25,150 nucleotides of DNA. It comes from Saccoglossus kowalevskii (Eukaryota; Hemichordata; Enteropneusta; Harrimaniidae). Below the pieces are notes generated by a model. It saw only the letters and a list, made by a program, of their open reading frames with translations, ran no database searches and was not told the origin of the DNA. The stretch spans positions 56,999 through 82,148 of the forward strand of contig NW_003137332.1 of the NCBI RefSeq assembly GCF_000003605.2, given 5' to 3'. Positions 9,851 through 20,719 of the stretch are shown piece by piece (within the stretch, counting starts at the first letter, position 1; each line of letters starts with the position of its first letter). The translations under genes and the position numbers were made by a program.

Positions 9851-11533
9851 ATAATTACATTACATTAAACCGTTATGACATTATGTGATGGTTATCAAAA
9901 CAACATTTATCGCCCCGCCCCTACGATTATCAGCGCAATTGTGAATCATGTGTCAACTCCATCTTTGTCGCTAAATGTTATGCCAACTTTCGATAATACC
10001 TTCGATAATACAGAAAATACGCGTCCAATCAGTATAGCCAAGCAAGTAGAGTGTGATATATTTGTGTTGTATCGCTGCAGTTATTCGTGATATGACATTG
10101 TTACTTCCACATAAATGAAACCGAAAACTGAAATAATAATTTTCCATTCATGGGTTATAGGTCAGATAATACCTATTCAATCATATAGCTCATGCACTTG
10201 ATTATATACGTCTTCACACATAAATAATAAACAAATTCATAACATGCGTATTGATCTAAATACATAATATTGGGAAACTAGTGAGGCAATGTTACCAAAT
10301 AATAATTATTGCACTTTTTGGCAATATTAAAATATTTAATAATATATTATTATTATTATTTAATTCTATTACTGTTGTTTGGCGTCTCCATACTATGTAA
10401 TAATAATCTCGGTAATATGATTGGACGACACAAGTAGATTGAAATGTTGACATCATGGCTGATTAAATACGTCAGTATGGTGGTTGTTTTACACAAAATG
10501 TCTTGAAATATTTTTAGGAAATCAGTTATTTTAATATTTTATTAGCAATATCTCAAACACATGCCCCTACAAAATATTATATTTACAAAATGTACGAAAC
10601 CCGTGTAGTAACTTCACTACATATATAAATGTAGTAGATTAGGGTCACTCATAAGATACCTGGATAGACATTATGTCGGATCGAGTAATGACACTCTAAT
10701 GGCGTGATTATTTTTATGAGTTTCTGCATAGATTCACCTGTAAACTGAATTGTATACACTTCGAATAAGAAACGGCTGCATCTTTTCATTGAAAATTGTT
10801 GCGAGGGAGATATTGCAATGACTGTTGTAAAATTGTTTGATTTTTTAATTCGGTCACAGTCGGTATATAGTCTGAACTCATCATGGAACAGTGAGGTCAC
10901 GATTCATGCGCAAAGAAACTGAGCACTACATTTCTTATGTGTAATTAATAACGGTTCAATATTATACAGACATATTATACATTATTCTGTTTTAAGGTAA
11001 TGTTTCTCAAACATAATTTAATGTCGATAAGTTGTGCCTTGTTCATTGCAAGTTTCATATTGTTAGACTCATTATTTTTCCGTTTACTAGTATTTATTGT
11101 CTCCACAATGAATCCCGTCATGCATTGCTGTTTCGAAATCTGTCTTGGTGCGCGGCGAATACAACTAAACTGGGAAGTACATAGTGTACAATGTTTGCAC
11201 GGACGCAGTGGTAACATGAGTAAAGTGGTCGTCCTATAAATACCAAATTGGAAGGGGACCTATTGTATATACAGAAAACAACTCAAGAGTCTAGTGTCAT
11301 CTAATCTTAATGGAAAAAACTTAACATCGGATATTGATTTTTGTAGTCCATATTCGATATTCGAACAAAGAACACCGCGTGCAATTCGTTGACTTGTTGA
11401 CATCTTAAGATTCTAAGAACTCAATCACAACCGAATCTACGGAGCTGCTCGGTGATGTTCGCCAATGAGCATAAATTAAATGTCGCATGTATTATTTTCC
11501 GCGTATCAATTCACGTACATAATTTTGCCGACA
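9851..11533. other. Anonymous AT-rich sequence, no supported gene
   Basis: A perfect direct repeat of TTCGATAATAC lies at 9989-9999 and 10001-10011. A short (ATT)n run lies at 10346-10360. ACTACAT/ATGTAGT arms form a small hairpin near 10615-10636. An ATG-started frame of 79 codons at 11000-11239 (plus) would begin with a hydrophobic stretch (residues about 8-35), but it is open on the opposite strand too, matches nothing I know, and is more likely chance. No RNA gene is seen. Confidence 0.5.
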
Positions 11534-11718
11534 ATACAACTCTAATGTTTCGAAAGTTTTCACAACATGTGTTGGATACTTTCAAAAAACCACTGTATGC
11601 TGGAAGGGTGTTGAACACATCTTGATACATGCGTTGGTTTGAACAGGGAATAACGAACACACTATCCCACCACGCAATACCACATAGACACAGTGCTTGA
11701 TCTGTGCAATGGAAGTGC
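11534..11718 (-). repeat. Dispersed repeat, copy A (inverted relative to copy B)
   Basis: On the minus strand this matches 14399-14572. Shared blocks in the same order are GCACTTC (11712-11718), GCGTGGTGGGATAGTG (11660-11675, 16 of 16), TTCC-AGCATACAGT (about 11592-11605), TGGAT-like and GAAAC blocks, and TTGTAT (11534-11539). Block spacings agree within a few bases (54 versus 59 between the two strongest). The sequence between blocks has diverged. The minus-strand open frame at 11511-11744 crosses it but is not kept as an open frame in copy B, so the shared sequence is probably non-coding. Confidence 0.6.
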
Positions 11719-12301
11719 CGGACTACGTCATGAAACGCGTACAACGAAATATCTATTGCGCAAATCTTTAATATGTTTATCTAAAATAAATTAATCTTCA
11801 AATCACAATACCTGCATTTTCAAACCCAACACTTACTCTGAAGCAGAGAACTGAGGTGACAATATTGAAAAGTATACATCATTGTTAAATGATGAGCAGG
11901 ATCGTTATAAGAAGAGAACCTACATAAAATAAATAAACACAGACGTTCAATTCGACATTGAGTCCAGACTAATAGCTATGGAATTGCTAGAAGGCAAATC
12001 ATTGATCACGAATACGGTGTATGACACACATCAAGTAATTACTAAGGCTGTGTGATGTTTATATAGTCTCTGTTAGTAACACTTTTCGCAATATGCACTG
12101 CATATATATAAACCCCGTAGTCATAATATATACTATGAATCAGTGTTTTCTCTTAGTCACCTTAAAATCGATTTCACGTCGTTAGTCAGTGAAGGGTTAT
12201 GTATGAAGGCTATTACTTAACCGCTTAACGTGGAAATGGCAAGTAATCTCATATCATGTCATAGGTAATAGGATACAATTATGATTGCGTACTAGTGAAA
12301 A
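11719..12301. other. Anonymous AT-rich sequence, no gene seen
   Basis: No coding, RNA or repeat feature could be supported. Confidence 0.5.
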
Positions 12302-12426
12302 AATAGAATAGAATAGAATAGAAAAGAATAGAATGGAATAGAATAGAATAGAATAGAATAGAATAGAATAGAATAGAATAGAATAGAATAGAATAGAATA
12401 GAATAGAATAGAATAGAATAGAATAG
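12302..12426. repeat. (AATAG)25 pentanucleotide microsatellite
   Basis: Twenty-five consecutive 5-base units occupy 125 bases. Only two units depart from AATAG: AAAAG at 12322-12326 and AATGG at 12332-12336, both near the left edge. The long pure run of 18 units to the right suggests recent expansion. The minus-strand open frame over it (repeating Ser-Ile-Leu-Phe-Tyr) is an artefact of the repeat. Confidence 0.97.
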
Positions 12427-13300
12427 AATGATTTTGATTCTTGTTGTCCATTACTAAATTAAGAATGTGTCTCATGTAATTTTGTCATTGAAAAAAAGAT
12501 ATAATTGCTTCAATCAAAAATTATGTTTTTTCGTTCTCAATATACTCACAGCATGGCCATGCAGGGTTAGTATCGGCCATGAGTGGTATATATGGCAGAA
12601 GTCACGTTTCATTTTGTTCAAATTGGCCCATGGCAAAGCAAATTGTAGTTTTTAATAATTATTCAAAATAACTATTTATAATTTTCAAGCAATAAGATTA
12701 CATAACATATTGATAATATTCGTCGTTTCAAGCTTATTTATCATTTTTTTCCATTTCATGATTAAATAAAAATCGACAACAAGACGCACATGTAAATCTG
12801 CACACCATGAGTTTAGGATTGTATAACGATATGCTATTCGTACAGCATATCCCGTCCTCGAACTTGAAAATAACATGTCATGTTTGTAAAAAATAGTCCG
12901 TAGTTTAGAATACAAATTGTCGGCATATTCAAATATGGCCTGTTGTGTGGGAGTTAATAGGCTGGGTTTGAGTTAACTGTAATGGAATTTAGATGTGCTT
13001 TGGTATGAGACCAAATTTTTGTTAATGGTTCACTAGTTCGGTAATTTTGTAAAGCCGTGATGTCGTACAATGATTTCGTTATGACTTGATGCAGGTAATA
13101 TATATATGTGAGCTAAATGTGATTTGTTTATTCTATAATGTTATAGAGATACACTATTTAAAACGCCCTCAATGTACGTCATGCAGTCATTACCATATAT
13201 TTACACTAATTCCAATGTAGCTGTAATTGTCGGGAATGGAAAACGTAATGGCTTCCCTTTTAGTAACCCACACTCCATACACGGATGAAGTGATTTCAAG
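12427..13300. other. Anonymous AT-rich sequence, no gene seen
   Basis: A perfect 12-bp palindrome, GCATGGCCATGC, lies at 12551-12562. Open frames at 12467-12655 (plus) and 12685-12915 (minus) are short and unrecognised. Confidence 0.5.
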
Positions 13301-13339
13301 TATGTATGTATGTATATACATATATATATATATATATAT
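13301..13339. repeat. Compound (TATG)n-(TA)n microsatellite
   Basis: Three TATG units run into TATATACA and then a TA run ending at about 13339. Confidence 0.9.
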
Positions 13340-14398
13340 TCGCTAATAAACCACACTATTTCTGGCAGAGTGTTTCACATAAACCATTGGCGAAATTAGT
13401 GACAAATGGGAATAATTTTGTAATTACTGGTATTTTATAAATGATATTTGAAAGATATTATTTGATAAAACATAATTACTGGTGAATTGAAAAGAAAAAA
13501 CAAAGAAAAGCAATCTCAGCATATCTATAACGACACGGCTTTGAGCACTTTTATGGTAAATTCGAATGATATGCTGAAATGACATAACATTCTAGCAAAT
13601 ACATGAATGTGGATATGTTTAATAAATTAGCAAAAATACTATATTTAAATTATTTGTTATAGAGTTGTCTAGCTAGACACTGCGGTCGGCAATATATCAT
13701 TTATAAAGAAAAATAAGAGGAGCGAACACAAAATAGAGACCGGGGGTACTAATATAAACAAATATGTGAACAATTATACAGCCGACTTAGTTTTTCATAT
13801 ATCTCGATTATTTAATTTAACTTTACCTAATAATAATAAATTATGGAATAAAAGCGTAACGAAAAAACTTCCCCACCCATTGAATTGAACCATCGAGTTT
13901 TTACTTTTTCGTCGACTGTGGCGCTTTAATTTATAGTGGAAAATATATCAGAACTTCGGGTCAACCATCACCACCCCCAATTGCCTCAATAAGAAACATT
14001 TATGTTGTTCAATAAAATAATGTATTACATAAACATTATTAGAACAATCCTCTGAGGGCACTCTATCATGACTTGTGATACGAATATGTAGAATACTTTA
14101 AATTTATTTGTATTTGAATTTGTATAATGAATTTGACACACCCATATTTGCCAGTGGTTCTACCAACAAACAGCATTTGAGCCAATCTTTCGTGTTTTTA
14201 GTATTTGTTTCTTCGTGTACGTTCCGTTTCATTTTCAAGTTGATTGTCTAAGATGGCGAATAGAAATTGTCCATTAGGATAACCATTAACATATAGTAGG
14301 CATGTCTGCAGAGAATATAGGGCTTATTATAAGTGTATACTGGTGTGCGCTATGCCGTGGGTTTCTAATGCTACAACATATCATAATTTTCACCAATG
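13340..14398. other. Anonymous AT-rich sequence, no gene seen
   Basis: No coding, RNA or repeat feature could be supported. C-rich patches occur near 13870-13880 and 13962-13980. Confidence 0.5.
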
Positions 14399-14572
14399 GC
14401 ACTTCGGATTAAACGCTGTGGGCAGTGCGTGGTGGGATAGTGATCGGTACAATTGACGACGTCATTCTCTTGTTGAAATATGATTTGCGCAAAGTCCCAC
14501 ATTCCCAGCATACAGTACTTTGGAGTACAAATCCATAACTAAACGCGCCCTGAAACGTTCGTAGCCTTGTAT
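14399..14572 (+). repeat. Dispersed repeat, copy B
   Basis: This is the plus-strand counterpart of 11534-11718. Blocks in order are GCACTTC (14399-14405), CGCTGTG, GCGTGGTGGGATAGTG (14427-14442), TTCCCAGCATACAGT (14502-14516), GAAAC (about 14552) and TTGTAT (14567-14572). It is richer in G+C than the flanks. Between the main blocks it holds AATTGACGACGT (14451-14462), which recurs near 16487 but is not present in copy A. Confidence 0.6.
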
Positions 14573-16334
14573 ACTAATACGATTAATGAGCGCATTTTAT
14601 TAATCGTACTGCAGGCAGAACTCCATTTTTCAAATAATAATCCATTGCCAGCCGGGAATGGGTTCGGTGCATCATGAGTGAGATATGATTAATGGCGAGG
14701 TTTTCTTGTGAATGAAATATTAGTTATCCGGTCTTTTCGATATTAGATATATTATGCTGTACAGTTTGTCAAGTATTTGAACAATGTATGAACAACGTAG
14801 GAGACTAAGAGTTATCGCATATATGTTATACTTGTCACTACCCGGGACAATACGATTCCTAGTCGAAGGCAACAGTTACATATTGGATATAACGAATTAC
14901 AATGTGTGACTTTATTTTGTCCCTTAATAATCATCGGACATCGCGGAAATATTATGAGAAAAACTCACATCGGTTTAAGCACAACTAAGTATTTTTTAAA
15001 AATTTTCGAAACTGTCAACACGCATTCGGTTCGTGTTATAACCATTTCGTGGCAATGCCCATTATCTCTATATGACCTCCCAAGCCCTAACTTTGTGTAT
15101 TTTGTTATATACAACACATCGTCATGTAATGATTGCTCGGTATCTGATAACGTGAGGGTCGAATGAATAACCATTTATGTCAGTAAGTCAATAAATTATT
15201 ACTAACGTGGTGTCATCACACATGCGTCTAACTAGGATTAGTTGTTTTAAATGGCTACAGTTTTGACCACTGCTCGCAAAAGCTGACGACAAATTCCACG
15301 TTTTTCTCTGTTAGAAAAGTAATTAGTTGACAATGTATTCACAAATAGTCGCCGAAATCCAAAGTAATATTCGTCTGTGTATGTTCGGGAATTATAACAG
15401 TGTTAAGATGGCAGTACGAATCCTTAGCTGATATGTGTATGTATGTATGTATGTATGATACTCATTAAAGCAGGAGTAATGTTTGTGATAAGCATAATAT
15501 TTTAGTTAAGGCCAGATCTGATCATGAGTACTGACCATGTTACGTATATATGCAATATCATCATTGAAGAGATTTGTATCACCAAGCAACTCACTGAATT
15601 AAACTGCAATTTGTTTAAAAGTTATAACAATATTAGGATTAATATAAAAAATAATATATGACTTTTTTATTCTATGTCCGGGAGTAAATCTTCGAGATAA
15701 AAAAAAGTCTTACCATAGGAAAGGGGCAAGAACACAAGTTCTGATAATGTTTCACGATATAACTTGTTTCTTTGAAAAGTCGCCAGTAACTCTATTTAAA
15801 AAAAAATCAAATTAAGTATCCTAAATGTATTTAATCAATAATAATAAAAGCATGAATATGGCGAACCTTTTTAAGTTTACTTGGTCTTTTCAATTCGTTG
15901 GCCATGTTATGTTATTATTGTTGTTATTTTCCACTCCAGTGTATTGCCAGTTAATATAACATTCATAATGTTTTATAAATTTAAACACATATTGAGTGTC
16001 TGATATATTGGGGCAATACTATATTTGCCATCTTGTGAGTCATCTAAGTGAGAGTATAATGTTTACGAGTTTAGCGAATATAGTGCTGTTATCGGGTGAA
16101 CCATATTGCTTCGGGCAAAACAGACGCTTGGTATTGCCTTTGAAAAACATATTTATGTTCCACTGAGAAATTCAGAACGAATTCAGGCACATACACTGTA
16201 TGCCAACCAATGAGCTCTTATGAAATGAAATATGTAAAACACGCGAAACACTAAAATTGAATTATGTGGTAGTGCCACGAGCCGGCTTCAGGTTTGTGTA
16301 TCTCAATCACTTGTGTGGATCACATATTAATGTC
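14573..16334. other. Anonymous AT-rich sequence, no gene seen
   Basis: Overlapping short open frames on opposite strands (14906-15166 plus, 14965-15174 minus) are unrecognised. A short GTAT microsatellite is listed separately. Nothing else is supportable. Confidence 0.5.
15437..15458. repeat. (GTAT)5 microsatellite
   Basis: Five perfect GTAT units end in GA at about 15458. Confidence 0.9.
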
Positions 16335-16499
16335 GATATCGGTATCACCACTGATACTGTTTCTTAGTATCGGTTTAGATACAAATAGCGAAATTGACTC
16401 GACGAAATGTAATTGACGCGACGTTGGTTATATTTCAAACTATAAAACGACGTTCCAGCGGATTCATGTGTTCCAATATCTGTACCAATTGACGACGTT
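16335..16499 (+). repeat. Cluster of short direct repeats (GTATCGG and AATTGAC-GACG)
   Basis: GATATCGGTATC (16335-16346), GATACTG (about 16353) and AGTATCGG (about 16366) are versions of one motif. ATTGACTCGACG (16393-16404) and ATTGACGCGACG (16412-16423) differ by one base at a 19-base step. AATTGACGACGTT (16487-16499) is a third, shortened version followed by similar AT-rich sequence. The copies are too few to say whether this is a decayed minisatellite or a binding-site cluster. Confidence 0.45.
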
Positions 16500-17041
16500 C
16501 ATTTTATTAGTATGCTCAATCGGCCAGCTATGGTAAAAGTCAGTTACATCCGTTTCACTTTATTTTTTTACGTCACGACAGTTGTATTATTAATCTATAT
16601 TTTGTAAACTGTATATTTCTAAATCACTGCTACAGTCAGGATACAGGATATCCCGAATGACTGAGAGTACGGACTAATAAACTTTGTAATCTTGGCATAA
16701 AAAGTCGAATGAATAGAATATACAATTATCTGTTAGCATATCAGACTTTGGCCATGTAAATCACAAATATACATCTATTATTTATTTAAATACAAAGGAG
16801 CGCGTTGATTTACATGTTTCTATTTATGAGGCAGAAAACTCCCATTTTTCGGCGATCTAAGCATGTGTTCATGCAGAAAATACAAAATCAATACATTGAT
16901 TAAAGTAGTGTACTCGAGTAGTTCAAAATGATTCACTGGATGACGTCATGAGTAAAAAACGCAAACGACACGTAAACGCAGCGGAGCGTGGGTTTAAAGT
17001 AATAAATCGCATATCTGCGACATAATCACCTGAATGGAGTA
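16500..17041. other. Anonymous sequence with a CpG-containing patch
   Basis: A perfect TGACGTCA palindrome (the CRE/ATF consensus) lies near 16942. It is followed by a CpG-bearing stretch to about 16990, unusual among AT-rich neighbours. No exon or promoter can be supported. Confidence 0.4.
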
Positions 17042-17064
17042 GCTAAAGTTGCCTTTCTACTGGG
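17042..17064 (-). repeat. Possible transposon end (CCCAGTAGAAAGGCAACTTT)
   Basis: Read on the minus strand, this begins CCCAGTAGAAAGGCAACTTT and is followed by GCTA. GTAGAAAGGCA followed by GCTA a few bases later recurs at 17783-17804 on the plus strand. It has the look of a terminal repeat, but I find no matching opposite end within reach. Confidence 0.3.
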
Positions 17065-17719
17065 CCGGGTTCAGATAACCAGATATATGATGCACATTGC
17101 TTCATACATTATTGAAACACAATCTCATGATCAACAATTCCATCGGTATCAAATGACACCCTGAAACATCAGAGCAAAAGAGAACGCGTGATACGTTACA
17201 AGCCTTCTCAAACTTAACCAATAGAAATAAATATTGTCAAATCTGGTGTCCAGTCTGTGCTTACAATGATTGGTACAGCATGCCTGTACGCCTTGCATAA
17301 TTATCTCTATATTCAGATTTATTGCAATATAACAATGCATAATTTGACTACAAAGGTTACACATTGCTTCTCCACAGCAAATGCTTGGGTGATATAATAT
17401 TCACTGCTTGTACCATGTTCAGCTCACGCAGAGTAGTTAGTAATCCATACATTCATTATACAATGTGTACTATCGTGTTGTTTGTTCAAACTGGTATATT
17501 CGTTTTTTATGTTGCACCTCGCAGAATGTAATGTGGTATCATTTTTTAAACAACATAAATAGTCAGAATGTACTAAAAATAAAGTACATGACTATAGGTG
17601 TCTATGAATACGATCCGGTCGTTGAAGTGTCGAAGTTGCGAAGCTAGTAAAATGTTTTATTAAGTTGGTTTATTTGGGTCAAAGGTATGATATGTTCAAT
17701 ATTGTAAATGTTCAATACA
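17065..17719. other. Anonymous AT-rich sequence, no gene seen
   Basis: The open frames at 17149-17364 (minus) and 17465-17647 (plus) are short and unrecognised. A direct repeat of ATGTTCAATA lies at about 17691-17718. Confidence 0.5.
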
Positions 17720-17885
17720 AGTCAGACACACCTATGGCTACACTTTCCGATAAATTAGCATAAATTAGCACAAATTAGCATGTAGAAAGGCAGTAGTATG
17801 GCTATTTGGTAATAAATCACATATAGCAAAGTAAAGCTTGGAAAGGCAGTGTAATTGTCATTTAATACCAACTATATAAGACAGA
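17720..17885 (+). repeat. Three-unit degenerate tandem repeat (~60 bp) with a nested 10-bp repeat
   Basis: TATGGCTA...GATAAAT (17733), TATGGCTATT...AATAAATCA (17797) and TTGTCATTTAATA (about 17853) mark three related units at steps of 64 and 56. GAAAGGCAGT closes units one and two (17786 and 17841). The first unit contains TAAATTAGCA repeated three times (17751-17780, the last as CAAATTAGCA), a younger local expansion. Confidence 0.5.
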
Positions 17886-18259
17886 TATTTTAAACAAAGA
17901 TATCATGTAATTGTTTCACTACATTACAAGTCTACGTGCCCGCTCCCTGACATTGTACCCAACTACTTTAATGAAACAAAGGGAAACACTTTTTGTAAAC
18001 TATTAATAAAATATTAATGTAATCGTATGAAAAACAAATAAATGTGAGTTACAACATTGCATGGAAGATCTACTTATTGATTACTGGCATCCATTATTGA
18101 CGCTGACTTTACATAGCACATTGTCCATTGTCGATATAGGTGTATCATTCAATGATACTTGATGCCAATGAGGTTGTGTTTATTTCGGCGTCTCACTGTC
18201 TGTCACAATAAGTAAACATTCCGATTTTGGAAGACGTATGAATTTTTATATCTCGAACA

Positions 18260-18450
18260 TTTTTTCAGGTTAGATATTTTGGAAGAAATGTGGGTTTGGT
18301 TACCACAGAAGCAGCAATATCTGAAAAGACGTTATTTCAAATAAATATTTTTAGGAGGGGTTGACCATAGCGCAAAAATAAATCCATTAGATTTTGTAAG
18401 AGTTCTGGGTTTGTTTGCGATAGAAACAATGGTTTCAGGAATGATTCATC
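18260..18450 (+). repeat. Three-unit degenerate tandem repeat (~58 bp) with near-palindromic core
   Basis: Core sequences GGGTTTGGTTACCACAGAAG (18292), GGAGGGGTTGACCATAGCGC (18354) and GGGTTTGTTTGCGATAGAAA (18407) lie 62 and 53 bases apart. Upstream of the first and third cores are matching TTAGATATTTTGGAAGA and TTAGATTTTGTAAGA segments. The core, GTT-CC-ATAG-AAC-like, is an imperfect inverted repeat that resembles the RFX X-box half-site arrangement (established consensus), but binding is speculation. Confidence 0.55.
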
Positions 18451-20718
18451 ATTGATGACTCAATAAATCAAATTTTCTAATATGAAGTACGTGTTATTGC
18501 CCGGTGGAAAACATCAGTCTAATTGTTGATTACAATATTAATGCCATCATCAGAAATGAAACCATGGCTGGAAGAATGTGTAGTGATGTGATGAAAATTT
18601 ACAAAAGATGAGTGAAATTTAGATTGCCTAGTGGATCTATTGCCACGGTCTATGATTAAAACTAAACTTTCAAAAAATGTAGTGAAATGATATAGTCACA
18701 TTTTATAGTCTAAATTATAGAAAATGTCATTATTACAAAATAATGAGTGATGAGTAATTTGTCTCTATCGGTACCATAATTGAAATAAAACCTGTGTCAA
18801 CATTGTTCTTAAAGAACTGTAGTGTGTCGTCTGCGTTTCCGCGTTCCGACGCTGCTAGCATTTGCAATGCGTTACATGCTACGCGTCGGTCGGTACCACG
18901 ATATTTAGGTACTACCCCCCCCCCCAAACAAACTACCACACCTAGTATATTGATGGATAAGATAGACAACATGAAAAGTGCATGTGAAATATATACTAGT
19001 AGTTCGGTCTCTCCTTACATACAAGGTGTTACATTACATATAATGTGTTGAATCATAAATGAACAATATTCGAACAAGTTATGGATGTATGTAACTGTTT
19101 AATTTAATACGATACCATAATAAACAAGTAGCAGCCTTGTGGAGAGAATTTGTGCAAAAATCAACTGGTTTTGAAATGGGGAACAAAAGTAATTTTGAAA
19201 CTAAATTAGAAAATGTCATTTCACAAAATAGCAACTTGTATCTGAGATAAAAGGACATTCGAAATAGAGAATGTCATTGTAAAGATAGTTCAAACTAATG
19301 TTTAATCGCGATACAACAAATATGTAATCAACACCCATATCTGTTTCCTGAAATGAGGTCATATCGTTGCCAGAGAATGTGAGTGAAAGTAGTATCTATC
19401 AATATCTCCTGAATGCAGCAAAAAACTTAAAATATTGCTTTACAATTAAAACTAAAGCCGATGTACACCATCAGTGTATTCAACAATTAGCAACGCTGTT
19501 TCTATCGGTGTTAAAAGTCGAATCCGATCTACTGACATGTTTTATCGTGATTTCCAATAATAGATCGAACAAAAGAAAAACACTATTTTTAGACCAATCG
19601 ATATATGAGACACTGTTCATTACGCTTGCAAACGTGGGTTACTATAGGGACAACTTTTAGCAGTAATGATTAGAGGTTCAAGGGTATATATTCGTTTAAA
19701 TAATAAGTACACCATTTGGAACACTGTGTATAAAAGAATAAAAATATGTTAGGATCGAGTGTCACAACGTATTGCTTTATTTTGATGATCACATAATTGC
19801 TTAATACATTCATTTGACGAATGTCATGAAACTAATATATTTTAAGTGAGACGTGGATACAGAGGATCATCTGCGCTTTGTTTGTATACAGGTGTATACA
19901 TTCTATGCGCGTTTCTGTTTGCATATATCTAGCGAAAGCTCTAACCAAATTATCATCGGTACTGTAACTGTTGTATTGCCATTAAAAGGTCAGTCGGTAT
20001 TCCTTGTGTACATAACGACATTGCAGTTCTAAATTACTTTGTTGAATGTTGATATGAGCGGACTTAAATTGATTTGTATTTGTCTATATATGAAGCTTGC
20101 GTTCTGCTAATGTGACATCATACTGTTTATACGACACTTGATGAGTGAAATTGCTCCAGGCATTACAGGAAATAGTATAATATTAGTAAGTGAATCCCCG
20201 TGTGTTAGAATTGTATAGTGACGTGTGAACACGGCTTAACACTCTATCTAGAGTTACTGATAGGTATTGCTTTAATATGCCGCTTTTATTAATAGTTAAT
20301 CTCATAGTCCTCTTTGAATGCAATTTATTACAGGTGAATCAGACAGATAATAGGCATTACATGCAACAGACAACCCCATTACAATATATTGTATTTAGCC
20401 ACAGTCACAAGCCACGCGTCTTTTCTCTTAAAGTTGACTCCTTTCAATATGGATTGATATATGTATAAATAGCGACTTCCTGTAAATCTTATCAAACACA
20501 ATGACTTTTCTGATACTGCAGGTTTTATTCATTTCCAGGGAATAAACCAGTATATACAATATATTTAAAACCTCAAAGAGATTTGACATTAATTAGAAAC
20601 TAAAATGAGAGTGTCTCACAGGGCAATCAGTGACATTTATTTCCGTGTTATCCGAATAATAACATAAGATACAGTATGCGCAACACGCTTGCATTTGAAT
20701 AGATTGCTGTATTCATTT
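18451..20718. other. Anonymous AT-rich sequence, no supported gene
   Basis: A CpG-richer patch covers about 18820-18900 and leads into an 11-C tract. The open frame at 19367-19660 (97 codons, plus) opens with TTG and is unrecognised; 18733-18972 (minus) and 18794-19051 (plus) overlap each other on opposite strands. None shows a domain, signal peptide or splice context that I trust. Confidence 0.5.
18915..18925. repeat. Poly-C tract (11 C)
   Basis: An uninterrupted run of 11 C borders a CpG-richer patch. Confidence 0.9.
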
Positions 20719-20719
20719 G

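Noticed and set aside
11000-11239. ATG-started 79-codon frame with a hydrophobic N-terminal stretch as a small membrane protein
   Set aside because: The opposite strand is open over the same interval, the product is unrecognised, and there is no splice, promoter or codon evidence.
12254-12475. 73-codon frame with Ser-Ile-Leu-Phe-Tyr repeats as a repetitive protein
   Set aside because: It is simply the translation of the AATAG microsatellite.
16942-16949. TGACGTCA as a functional promoter element
   Set aside because: A single 8-base site is not enough; no transcription start, exon or CpG island can be shown beside it.
17060-17085. GGGTTCAGATAACC as a tRNA T-arm
   Set aside because: The stem does not pair in a 5-bp stem with 7-base loop, and no acceptor or anticodon arms are found at the expected distances.
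19367-19660. 97-codon frame as an exon
   Set aside because: The start is TTG, the product is unrecognised, and no convincing splice sites frame it.
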